Shown here: positions 1 to 7,369 of the stretch, piece by piece
Numbering within the stretch: position 1 is the stretch's first letter
Layout of the letters: every line of letters starts with the position of its first letter
Assembly: GCA_964621455.1 (NCBI GenBank)
Contig: CAZULW010000006.1
Location: forward strand, 14,293-78,292
DNA length: 64,000 nt
From: G020354025 sp964621455
GTDB lineage: Bacteria > Fidelibacterota > Marinisomatia > SCGC-AAA003-L08 > TS1B11
Direction of reading: 5' to 3'
The notes under the pieces: model-generated
What the model was told of the DNA's origin: nothing
Databases searched by the model: none
Seen by the model: the letters and a program-made list of their open reading frames with translations, nothing else
Position numbers and translations under genes: made by a program

Positions 1-205
1 CATCTAACAGCTGGTCGTCCCTACTGGCGGACATGGATTGAAACGCCTGTTCCCAGCCCGCTCTCCGTTTGGCAAGGGGCCGAATGACGATACCATCTTC
101 ATGGACCTGGAGCTCAACTTCACCGTGCAGCCCGCTCTCTTCCAGAATGGGCTTGGGGATGCGGATCCCTCGCGAGTTTCCGATCCTGATAATCTTCGCT
201 TTCAC
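1..205 (-). CDS. MazE/AbrB-type antitoxin, cut by left window edge
   Basis: Reading the minus strand from a GTG at 205 gives 68 residues that run off the window. It begins VKAKIIRIGNSRGIRIPKPI, the swapped-hairpin AbrB/SpoVT/MazE DNA-binding fold (IGNSRGIRIPK is the diagnostic loop), followed by LEESGL and a strand ending VIRPL. Proteins of this family bind their own promoter and neutralise a cognate toxin; the toxin gene, if present, would lie downstream, outside the window. A 20-bp perfect palindrome sits immediately upstream of the start and overlaps the likely -10 box, which fits autoregulation. No clear ribosome binding site is visible before the GTG. The family assignment is firm from the motif; the link to a toxin is inference. 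Confidence 0.88.
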   Translation of the reverse strand, partial: MKAKIIRIGNSRGIRIPKPILEESGLHGEVELQVHEDGIVIRPLAKRRAGWEQAFQSMSASRDDQLLD

Positions 206-208
206 AGC

Positions 209-240
209 TACAATGTAATTACATTGTATCCCCATGTCAA
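209..240 (-). promoter_or_regulatory. Promoter and palindromic operator of the MazE-type gene
   Basis: On the minus strand TTGACA (240-235) is a consensus -35 box, followed after 17 bases by TACATT (217-212) as -10. The -10 lies inside a perfect 20-bp palindrome, TACAATGTAA/TTACATTGTA (209-228), which ends four bases before the GTG start. A dimeric MazE-type protein bound there would block the promoter. The palindrome is seen directly; its use as an operator is inference from how this antitoxin family is regulated. Confidence 0.7.
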
Positions 241-249
241 TCCGAATTA

Positions 250-600
250 GAAGATATTGTCAGACCGCTCCTCGCCCTCTACGCCTTTGGCGTTCTTGGC
301 CGTTGTCTTATGCCTTTCGCCCTTCCCTCTTCATTCTTCACTGCTACTGCTTCCTTCTACCCCCTTCTTGCCCGCTTTCGTGCCAATTCGTGTTAATTTC
401 GTGGCGAAAATCTCTTGGTGCCCTCGAGGTGATTCCAATCTTTTTGCTTCTTGCTCTTCTCTGCGTTCTCAGCGTCCTCTGCGGTTTTCTTCCCTCTTCA
501 ATTTTCAATTTTCAATTTTCATTTTTCAATTTGCATTCCTGCTACTGCCAGGCTCGCCGGATTCCACTTGAAGGGTCTTCCGTCCGGCGTCTAAATTCAC
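250..600. repeat. Intergenic mosaic of dispersed repeat modules (block 1)
   Basis: This pyrimidine-rich stretch carries no convincing gene. It is built from modules that recur elsewhere in the window: an ACTGCTACTGC module near 340-350, a TGCCAATTCGTGTTAATT module at 379-410 (partners near 11246, 42825 and 45749), a TTCTCTGCGTTCTCAGCG / CTCTGCGGTTTTC module near 452-490 (partners near 9432, 32690, 42869), TTCAATTTTCAATTTTC runs near 498-530 (partner near 19285), and CTGCCAGGCTCGCCG at 545-559 (partner near 32728). Confidence 0.7.
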
Positions 601-616
601 CCGCTCCGGAGAAACA

Positions 617-1078
617 GTGGAAAAACGTGTTGTCGCAACTAATCGCAAAGCCCGACACCAGTACCATATCCTGGAGACCTACGAGGCCGGTCTGGCCCTG
701 CTGGGTACCGAGGTGAAGGCGCTGCGGGAGGCCAGGGTGAACCTGTCCGACGGGTATGCTCGTTTCCGCGACCGGGAGCTGTACCTGGTGAGTGTCCACA
801 TCGGGGCCTACTCCCATGCGGGACACGAAAGCCACGACAACCTCAGGGAGCGCAAGCTGCTGCTCAGCCGCCGCGAACTTAACAAGCTGCGCAAAGCCGC
901 CGTGATCAAGGGGCAGACCCTCATCCCCCTGTCGATCTACTTCCGGGAGGGGTGGGCCAAGGTGGATCTGGCCGTCTGCCGGGGCAAGCAGCTGCACGAC
1001 AAGCGCCGTGATATCGCTGAGCGGGACCTGAAGCGGCAGGTTGAGCGGGCGATAAGTCGTCATCGTAAAGGTCGTTAG
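617..1078 (+). CDS. smpB: SsrA-binding protein SmpB
   Basis: SmpB binds the tRNA-like part of tmRNA and delivers it to stalled ribosomes for trans-translation. The 153-residue product has the family's usual length and landmarks: an N-terminal NRKARHQYHILETYEAGLAL segment, the GTEVKALR motif near residue 31, HI..YSHAGH..HD near 62-75, and a basic C-terminal tail rich in Arg and Lys (RHRKGR) that inserts into the empty mRNA channel. The start is a GTG preceded by GGAGA about six bases upstream. tyrS follows after three bases, so the two are probably co-transcribed. tmRNA itself is not in this window. Confidence 0.97.
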   Translation: MEKRVVATNRKARHQYHILETYEAGLALLGTEVKALREARVNLSDGYARFRDRELYLVSVHIGAYSHAGHESHDNLRERKLLLSRRELNKLRKAAVIKGQTLIPLSIYFREGWAKVDLAVCRGKQLHDKRRDIAERDLKRQVERAISRHRKGR

Positions 1079-1081
1079 TCT

Positions 1082-2302
1082 ATGGCATTCCCCCCCGTCA
1101 ACGAGCAGATGGACCTCCTCAAGCGGGGAGCGGAACGGATTATTCCCGAGGAGGAGCTGGTCCGGAAGCTGGAGCAGTCCCGCCAGGCTAAGCGCCCCCT
1201 CAAGGTCAAGCTGGGCTGCGACCCCAGCCGGCCCGACCTGCACCTGGGCCATGCGGTGGTCTTGCGCAAGCTGCGGCACTTCCAGGACCTGGGGCACGAG
1301 GCCATCCTGGTGGTGGGCGATTTTACCGCCATGATCGGCGATCCCTCCGGCCGCAACAAGACCCGGCCGCCCCTCACATTGGAAGAGACCCGCAAGAACG
1401 GGCAGAGCTACTACGAGCAGGCCACCCTGGTCCTGAGCAAAGAGCGGCTGCGGATCACCTATAATTCCGAATGGCTCGGCAGGCTCGATTTCGCCGACCT
1501 CATCCGGCTGGCCTCCCACATCACCGTAGCCCGGATGCTGGAGCGGGATGACTTCGACAAGCGCTTCAAGGCCGGTACACCCATTTCGCTGCACGAGCTC
1601 CTTTATCCCGTGGCCCAGGCCTATGATTCAGTGGTCCTGGAGGCGGACGTGGAGCTGGGCGGCACCGACCAGACCTTCAATCTCCTGGTGACCCGGGACT
1701 TCCAGCGGGAGTTCGATCAATCTCCCCAGGTAGTCATTATTACCCCGCTGATTGTAGGGACGGACGGCAAGGAGAAAATGTCCAAGTCCTTCGATAACTA
1801 CATCGCCCTCACCGATCCCCCGGAACAGATGTACGGGAAGGTCATGTCCATCACTGATGATCTCATTTTACCGTATTTTACCTACTGTACAGATTTGGTC
1901 GTTGAGGATAGAAGCAAGGATGCAGTTACCTGGAAGTTGCCGGACGAAATATCTCAAATGAGTGCACGGGATAAAAAACGCCGGCTGGCCCGGGAGATTG
2001 TCGGTATCTATTACAGTGGCGACGCCGCTGGAGGGGCCGAACGGGCTTTCGACCGGCTTTTTATCCAGAAGGAGCTGCCGGATGAGATTCCCGAATACCG
2101 CCTTCACAAGCCTGAGTCCTTCCTGGTGCAGGTGCTGAAGGAGGCGGGGCTGGTGGCCACCAACGGTGAGGGGCGGCGGCTGATTTCCCAGGGAGCCGTG
2201 CGCCTTGACGATGAAGTGATCAGTGATCCCAACTTCACTATTCAAAGGGGCATGACCGGCACCGTCAAGGTGGGCAAGCGGCGGTTTCTGAAAATCACTT
2301 AG
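1082..2302 (+). CDS. tyrS: Tyrosyl-tRNA synthetase
   Basis: This class I aminoacyl-tRNA synthetase charges tRNA-Tyr in the cytoplasm. The 406-residue product carries the first signature as HLGH within KLGCDPSRPDLHLGHAV (near residue 43-56), the GGTDQ substrate-binding motif near residue 194, the KMSKS loop (GKEKMSKSFDN, near residue 230) and a C-terminal S4-type RNA-binding domain (residues about 340-400, SQGAVRLDDEVISD). HLGH and the overall layout match the TyrZ-like or type 2 branch rather than the E. coli TyrS branch. It starts three bases after smpB. I see no T-box or other leader in front of it. Confidence 0.97.
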   Translation: MAFPPVNEQMDLLKRGAERIIPEEELVRKLEQSRQAKRPLKVKLGCDPSRPDLHLGHAVVLRKLRHFQDLGHEAILVVGDFTAMIGDPSGRNKTRPPLTLEETRKNGQSYYEQATLVLSKERLRITYNSEWLGRLDFADLIRLASHITVARMLERDDFDKRFKAGTPISLHELLYPVAQAYDSVVLEADVELGGTDQTFNLLVTRDFQREFDQSPQVVIITPLIVGTDGKEKMSKSFDNYIALTDPPEQMYGKVMSITDDLILPYFTYCTDLVVEDRSKDAVTWKLPDEISQMSARDKKRRLAREIVGIYYSGDAAGGAERAFDRLFIQKELPDEIPEYRLHKPESFLVQVLKEAGLVATNGEGRRLISQGAVRLDDEVISDPNFTIQRGMTGTVKVGKRRFLKIT

Positions 2303-2380
2303 TGCATAGTCACATTTTTAACTTTACTGTCGGGTAAGGTCCCAAAATATGATTATACTGCGGGCAATAAAGGAAGGGAG

Positions 2381-2490
2381 TCTTTGCGAGGGAGTCTGCC
2401 AGTTGGCGGACGACCGTGGCAATCTCGAATACTCGTTGCAATGAACTGCTAGATCGCCACTCCGCCAGCCAGCGGATCGTGATGACAGTC
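2381..2490. repeat. Imperfect inverted repeat in the tyrS-phosphatase gap
   Basis: The 335-base gap between tyrS and the phosphatase gene (2303-2637) has no gene that I can support. It contains a large imperfect dyad: TCTGCCAGTTGGCGGA (2394-2409) pairs roughly with TCCGCCAGCCAGCGGA (2461-2476), and the flanks GTGGCAATCT (2417-2426) and AGATCGCCAC (2451-2460) also pair roughly. It resembles the dispersed GCGAGG...GCAATCTC type of intergenic repeat. The remainder of the gap is AT-rich and probably carries the promoter of the phosphatase gene. Confidence 0.45.
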
Positions 2491-2637
2491 CTTATTGAGT
2501 AGCATTACGCAAGATAAGTCAAATAAATAATTGGACAGAGCACTAGTGGGCTGCTCTCCCGGCTCGCTAATAGTAGGAATTTCTATCAGCCACGGTCATA
2601 CTTTCATAACTAAGAATAAAAGAAAGGGACGAAGTAA

Positions 2638-3717
2638 ATGAAATTATTGAAGTTCAGGTTGATTCATCTGCTTGTACTTATCGCCATTCTCCTGGCACAA
2701 TTATCCGGCCAGGACCTCCCGCACTCGATTATTCTCGTCATCGCCGATGGAACGGGTATTGGCCAGCACACCCTGTCTTACTACCACAACGACCGCTATT
2801 CGCCGGCCGCTTTTCAGCACGTGGGGCTCATGGCCACCCACCCGGCGGACAAAACCAAGGTTACCGATTCGGCTGCCGCCGGGACTGCTTTATCTACGGG
2901 AGTCAAGACCTACAACGGTGCCATCGCAGTTGATGAGAGCAAGCAGCCCGTGAAGACAGTGCTGGAATCCGCCCTGGAAAAGGGCATGGCCACGGGGCTG
3001 GTGGCCACCTCTACTATTACCCACGCCACCCCCGCCGCTTTCGCCGCCCATGTGGAATCCCGGAATAATTACGCTGAGATCGCCCGGCAGATGGCGCAGG
3101 CGAGGATTACCGTTTTATTCGGCGGCGGCCGTAAACATTTCCTTTCTAAGGCCAAAGGGGGGGAGCAGGAGACGGACCTGCTGGAAGCCATGGCCGACCG
3201 GGGTGTCCAGGTTGTGGCCAGTCTCGATGAATCAATTGATGAAGACCGCCCGGTAATCGGTCTGTTCTCTGAGGAGCACCTGCCGCCGGCGAACAAGGAA
3301 CGGCAGCCCACCACCACGGCCATGGCGCTACGGGCACTGGAGGTCCTCGATAATGACCCCGACGGCTTTTTCCTAATGGTGGAGGAGAGCCAGGTGGACT
3401 GGGGTAGCCACGATAATGACTATGACTATGTTAAAAGCGAGATGGCTTCCCTCAACGACCTGATCGATGGGCTGCTGGCCTACCAGGCAGACTATCCGGA
3501 AGTACTGGTTGTCCTGGTGGCTGATCATGAGACCGGGGGCCTTGCCATGCAGAGTAAAGCCTTGGGAAGCGGCCTGGAAGCCGCGTGGACAACCAAGAGT
3601 CATACCGGTAACCTGTTACCTATCTTTTCCACCGGGCCGGGTGGTGAGGCGTTTGACGCGGTGGTGGACAACACCTTCATCGGCCAGACCTTGATCAGGT
3701 ACGTCACCTCACGATAG
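2638..3717 (+). CDS. Secreted alkaline phosphatase (PhoA family)
   Basis: This enzyme hydrolyses phosphomonoesters outside the cytoplasm to free phosphate. Residues 1-25 form a signal peptide ending at SGQ. Metal and catalytic motifs of the family follow in order: IADGTG (first metal Asp, near 37), VTDSAAAGTALSTG with the nucleophilic Ser near 78, THATPAAFAAH near 128-138, VEESQVDWGSHDND near 247-260, ADHETGG near 297-303, and the His of KSHTG near 322. At 359 residues it is shorter than E. coli PhoA (about 470), as is common for the compact form of the family. A good ribosome binding site (AAAGGGACG) precedes the ATG. There is a 335-base gap upstream, so it has its own promoter; no pho box was recognised. 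Confidence 0.92.
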   Translation: MKLLKFRLIHLLVLIAILLAQLSGQDLPHSIILVIADGTGIGQHTLSYYHNDRYSPAAFQHVGLMATHPADKTKVTDSAAAGTALSTGVKTYNGAIAVDESKQPVKTVLESALEKGMATGLVATSTITHATPAAFAAHVESRNNYAEIARQMAQARITVLFGGGRKHFLSKAKGGEQETDLLEAMADRGVQVVASLDESIDEDRPVIGLFSEEHLPPANKERQPTTTAMALRALEVLDNDPDGFFLMVEESQVDWGSHDNDYDYVKSEMASLNDLIDGLLAYQADYPEVLVVLVADHETGGLAMQSKALGSGLEAAWTTKSHTGNLLPIFSTGPGGEAFDAVVDNTFIGQTLIRYVTSR

Positions 3718-3723
3718 ACACTA

Positions 3724-4695
3724 ATGCCCCCCAGCGACAGCCAAGGTCTCGACATTCGCCGCCTGGTGAAGACCTTCGATGGCCTGCCCGGGACTCCCCG
3801 AGGCGGGTACGCCCAGGGCCAGGGTCTTATAGCGGTGGACAGGGTCTCCTTTCGGGTTGAGCCGGGGATCATCTTTGGTCTGCTGGGTCCCAACGGGGCG
3901 GGGAAGACCACCATCATCCGCATTATCATGGGCATCCTGGGGGCCGATGAGGGAGAAGTCCGCTACCAGGGGCATCCTATTACCTGCCTGTCCCGCAGGG
4001 ATCCATCGGGAGAGAGCCGCCGGTTCGGGTACCTGCCCGAGGAGCGGGGCCTTTATCAGAAAACCCGCCTCAGGGAGACACTCATCTACCTGGCCCGGCT
4101 CAAGGGGCTGGCCCACGCCGAGGCAGCCAACCGGGTGGATACCTCCCTGGAGCGGTTCGAGCTCCAGGACTACTCGCAGAAGAACATACAGGCCCTTTCC
4201 AAAGGCAATCAGCAGAAGGCCCAGTTCATCGCCGCCATCGTCCATCAACCGAGTGTGGTGATCCTGGACGAACCCTTCGTGGGCCTTGATCCGGTGAACC
4301 AGCTTATCCTGAAAGAGATCATAAGTGAACTCCAGACCGGCGGCGCTACCATCCTGCTTTCTACCCACCAGATGGACCAGGTGGAGCGCCTGTGCGACGC
4401 CATCTGCCTTATCAACCGGGGCCGGGTGGTGCTGGAGGGCGGCCTGGAAGATATCAAAGCTAACCATGGCGAACAACGCGTGGAGGTCATCTTCGATGGT
4501 ATCATCCCTGAGGGCGTGGATTGCTGGCTGGCCGATCTGGAGGCTAGGGACAGCACCGTTGTAGGGAGCTTGAAGCTGGGTCTGGCTCCCACACTCAAGG
4601 GGCTGGTGGACCTGGGCCGGGTGCTGGAGTTCAAGGTGCGGGAACCCACCCTGGAGGAGATTTTTATTAAGACCGTCAGGGGGGAGCAGGGATGA
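3724..4695 (+). CDS. ABC transporter ATP-binding protein, NatA-like
   Basis: This is the ATPase half of an ABC-2-type exporter. The 323-residue protein has Walker A GPNGAGKTT near residue 56, the Q-loop region GYLPEERGLY near 102-111, the signature LSKGNQQKAQF near 159, Walker B VVILDEPFVGLDP near 177-190 and the switch His of STHQMDQ. The C-terminal 80 residues form the extra domain common in NatA/YhaQ-type ATPases. The stop overlaps the next gene's start by four bases (ATGA), so the permease is translationally coupled. NatA-like units export sodium or drugs, but the substrate cannot be read from the sequence. It begins six bases after the phosphatase stop. Confidence 0.93.
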   Translation: MPPSDSQGLDIRRLVKTFDGLPGTPRGGYAQGQGLIAVDRVSFRVEPGIIFGLLGPNGAGKTTIIRIIMGILGADEGEVRYQGHPITCLSRRDPSGESRRFGYLPEERGLYQKTRLRETLIYLARLKGLAHAEAANRVDTSLERFELQDYSQKNIQALSKGNQQKAQFIAAIVHQPSVVILDEPFVGLDPVNQLILKEIISELQTGGATILLSTHQMDQVERLCDAICLINRGRVVLEGGLEDIKANHGEQRVEVIFDGIIPEGVDCWLADLEARDSTVVGSLKLGLAPTLKGLVDLGRVLEFKVREPTLEEIFIKTVRGEQG

Positions 4696-5930
4696 AGGCA
4701 GTCTGGCTGGTAGCGCGGTGGGAATATATCACGCGCATCCGCTCGAAATTCTTCCTCGTTTCCACCATCCTCATGCCGCTGCTGATCGTGGGCATGATTT
4801 TCCTGCCGGTCATGCTGCTGGACGACGAAGGTGTCCAGGGGCTCACGCTGGCCATTGTGGACGGATCGGGTGAATGGGCCGGGCGGATCGGTGAGCTGCT
4901 GGATAACCGCTACCGCACGCCCGACGGCGCGCCCCGCTATCCCCGCTACCCCTTGCTGAATGAAGGTCAACTCGAGCAACGGGTAGAAGCGGCGGCCCTG
5001 CTGGAAGCCGGGGTCATCGATGCCTACCTGGTGATCGGACCGCGGTTTGGCGAAACGGGGGAGGTGAGCTACATCGCCCGGGGCAAGGGGCGCATTTTCG
5101 AGCAGGAGCAGCTGCGCCGGGCGGTGCAGAGCGCCTGGACCCGGGCCGCCTTTCAGCGCCACCAGGTCGATCCCGAGCTCCTGGCGACCCTTAAGCAGGA
5201 TATCGCCTGGACCAGCTACGCCGCCAGGGGCGAGGACTTTTCCGAGTCCGATGAGATGCAGGCTTTCATGACCCCTATTATCTATGTGATGATTCTCTTT
5301 TTCGCTGTCTTTCTCTCATCCCAGATCCTCATGCGCAGCATAATCACTGAGCGAGGCAGCCGGGTAGTGGAAATGCTGCTTTCATCCATCACCAGCCGGG
5401 ACCTTATGGCGGGCAAAATCCTGGGTCTGGGTCTGGTGGGGCTGACGCAGATGACCATCTACCTGGTGGTGACCTCCCTGGCCGGGGCCGGGCGGGGGGT
5501 GGAGCTGATCTCAGCCGGAGTGACGATATATTTTGTCATTTACGCCATCCTGGGGTATTTCTTCTATGCCGCAATATATGCTTCAATTGGAAGCCTGTTC
5601 GAGACCGAGCAGGAGGCCCAGCAGGTGGCGGGGCTGCTGTCGCTGATCCCCATCCTGCCCCTGGTATTCTCCTCCTACGTGATGCTCCATCCCGACGCCC
5701 TGGTGGTGCGGGCCGCTTCCTTCTTCCCGCCCCTGACACCTTTCCTGATGATCATCCGCCTGGCAGTGACCGATGTACCCTGGTGGGAGGTGACGGGGAC
5801 GGTGCTGGTGCTGGCCCTGTTCACGGTCCTGATGATGCGCTGGGCGGGGGTCGTTTTCCGCACGGCCATCCTGCTCTACGGCAAGCGGGTGACCCTGCCG
5901 GAGATCGTGAGGTGGGTTAAGGCGGGTTAG
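4692..5930 (+). CDS. ABC-2 type permease, NatB-like
   Basis: This is the membrane partner of the preceding ATPase. The N-terminus (MKAVWLVARWEYITRIRSKF, then a hydrophobic segment to about residue 38) is typical of the NatB/YhaP family. A large extracytoplasmic loop (about 45-200) follows. Then come five or six membrane segments, including the conserved ITERGSRVVEMLLSS cytoplasmic stretch near 217-231 and GYFFYAAIYASIGSLFETEQ near 289-308, a family hallmark. Length 412 is normal. It overlaps the ATPase gene by four bases and ends before a bidirectional terminator shared with the convergent lipoprotein gene. Confidence 0.92.
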   Translation: MKAVWLVARWEYITRIRSKFFLVSTILMPLLIVGMIFLPVMLLDDEGVQGLTLAIVDGSGEWAGRIGELLDNRYRTPDGAPRYPRYPLLNEGQLEQRVEAAALLEAGVIDAYLVIGPRFGETGEVSYIARGKGRIFEQEQLRRAVQSAWTRAAFQRHQVDPELLATLKQDIAWTSYAARGEDFSESDEMQAFMTPIIYVMILFFAVFLSSQILMRSIITERGSRVVEMLLSSITSRDLMAGKILGLGLVGLTQMTIYLVVTSLAGAGRGVELISAGVTIYFVIYAILGYFFYAAIYASIGSLFETEQEAQQVAGLLSLIPILPLVFSSYVMLHPDALVVRAASFFPPLTPFLMIIRLAVTDVPWWEVTGTVLVLALFTVLMMRWAGVVFRTAILLYGKRVTLPEIVRWVKAG

Positions 5931-5980
5931 TCGGGCGTGCGGCGGAGGCAGATTTATTCCCAGGACGCTGCGCGAGAGCA

Positions 5981-6008
5981 AAAAGGGGTAGCTGGTGCCG
6001 CCCCTTTT
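5981..6008. terminator. Bidirectional intrinsic terminator between convergent genes
   Basis: AAAAGGGG (5981-5988) pairs perfectly with CCCCTTTT (6001-6008) around a 12-base loop. The A/T ends of the stem supply a U tract in both directions. It lies between the plus-strand permease and the minus-strand lipoprotein gene and could stop transcripts of both. Confidence 0.7.
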
Positions 6009-6049
6009 GTGTCACTGTTAGGTAGTGGATGGTTGAGGTTGCCTATGGC

Positions 6050-7036
6050 TCAGTGGTCGTCCTCGTCTTCTTCATCAGGGTCGTCGTCTTCGTCGGAGTC
6101 GAGATCGCCGTCGCCGTCCTTGTCCTCGCCGTAGTCAGCCGACTCCTCGATGTTTTCCTCGATCACCTCACGAATGACCTCATTGACCCCTTCGGCATTC
6201 TCGTCCAGGAGGATGATGTCCGCCCCGCTGGTGTCCTGAGTCACCATCAGGGAGGTGAAGTCCACACCGTCCTCGTTGGTCTCGGTGTTGCTGAAATCGA
6301 ACCACTTAAGCAAGCGGAAGGCGATGATGATGGGATTCACTTCACCCTCTTCTGCGGTAAAGCCCACGGACGAATCAGCTACCCCGGTGACGGGGTCTAC
6401 GGTGGTGAGCTCAAATTCCTCGTCGATGTCATAGGACATGATGAAGAGTACGTCGGTGACCCTGTCGGTGGCGGTGACCCCGCTATAGAGTCCCTCTACA
6501 TAGATGCTGTTGCCGAAGAGGGGGTCGCTGGGGTCCACCAGCTGGCTCCCTTCATCGTCATCTTCATCCCCCTCAATCTTGTCCAGCTTGAGTTCGATCT
6601 GGGTATAGCGGCCGGAGTCTATGGTCACCGTGTCCAGAGAAGGGGTCACCGTATTGGCAATCAGGTCCACCACGAAGGGCCCAGGGAACTCCAGTTTCTG
6701 ATCCTCCACCCCGGTCTCCTCTTCCTCCTCCTGCTCCTCTTCAGACTCGAGCTCGATCTCCTTGAGGGCTATCAGGGCGGTGGTGATGGTGAGAGTGCCG
6801 AGGGTATCGGTCCCTGCTGCATTTTTCACCGGCAACACCACCGAATCAGCCTGGGCGGCGCCCCATGGGGACCATGCCTTGGCTACACTCCCGGCGGCGG
6901 GCCGGGTCCCCTGTATCGACAGGGATACCACCGCGCCGTCAACCTGATCCGGGCCGGTGGTGGACTCGCAGCCGAAGAAAGCCGTTGCCGCAAGGGCGAT
7001 AAACAAGAAAAGGACAGTGCTACGAAGGATTTTCAT
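6050..7036 (-). CDS. Highly acidic lipoprotein, DUF4382-like
   Basis: The 328-residue product starts with a lipoprotein signal (MKILRSTVLFLFIALAATAF, then FGC with the lipid-accepting Cys near residue 23), so it should be anchored in a membrane facing the periplasm or exterior. The following 100 residues (LTITTALIALKEIEL) resemble DUF4382-type beta-rich domains of exported proteins. There is a run of glutamates near residues 98-110 and the C-terminal 40 residues are almost only Asp, Glu and Gly (DKDGDGDLDSDEDDD), which could bind calcium. I do not know its role. It is transcribed towards the ABC permease and away from uvrB. Confidence 0.8.
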   Translation of the reverse strand: MKILRSTVLFLFIALAATAFFGCESTTGPDQVDGAVVSLSIQGTRPAAGSVAKAWSPWGAAQADSVVLPVKNAAGTDTLGTLTITTALIALKEIELESEEEQEEEEETGVEDQKLEFPGPFVVDLIANTVTPSLDTVTIDSGRYTQIELKLDKIEGDEDDDEGSQLVDPSDPLFGNSIYVEGLYSGVTATDRVTDVLFIMSYDIDEEFELTTVDPVTGVADSSVGFTAEEGEVNPIIIAFRLLKWFDFSNTETNEDGVDFTSLMVTQDTSGADIILLDENAEGVNEVIREVIEENIEESADYGEDKDGDGDLDSDEDDDPDEEDEDDH

Positions 7037-7369
7037 CTCTAACTCCCTATTTTATCTCTCCAAGATTACATTTACGAATACAAGCCCCGATGGGCCGTAT
7101 TCCTACTACTTGGGCGCATATTAAGTCGGTGCTTTCCCTTAGTATATGCGCTGCGTCACGTATTTCACATATTACTAGATCGTGTGCCACTGCTCACAGG
7201 AACGGCGTGATGCGGGGCACGTTACCGAAAGGCAGTAGGGGGAGCCTGTAATAAGACTTTCAGCGGGTGAAGGGTTCGGAATGACAATTTTACTGTGTTC
7301 ATAATTCCCCCCACATCCCCCTTCCCTCGCCCCTCATCCCGCCGTAAATTTCCCCCACCAGAGTCTGCC
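7037..7369. other. Divergent intergenic region, no gene seen
   Basis: These 333 bases separate the minus-strand lipoprotein gene and uvrB and must hold both promoters. I see no convincing coding frame, hairpin terminator or known regulatory motif; a pyrimidine-rich stretch precedes the uvrB start. The uvrB frame is open upstream to 7295, but that part (FIIPPTSPFPRPSS) does not look like UvrB. Confidence 0.5.

Noticed and set aside
234..716. 160-codon frame upstream of and overlapping smpB
   Set aside because: Ser/Pro/Leu-rich translation of repeat modules; overlaps smpB in another frame.
542..1594. 350-codon minus-strand frame opposite smpB and tyrS
   Set aside because: Shadow frame; both plus-strand genes are certain.
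6029..7042. 337-codon plus-strand frame opposite the acidic lipoprotein
   Set aside because: The minus-strand frame has a proper lipoprotein signal and lipobox; the plus-strand one is Val/Gly-rich without motifs.
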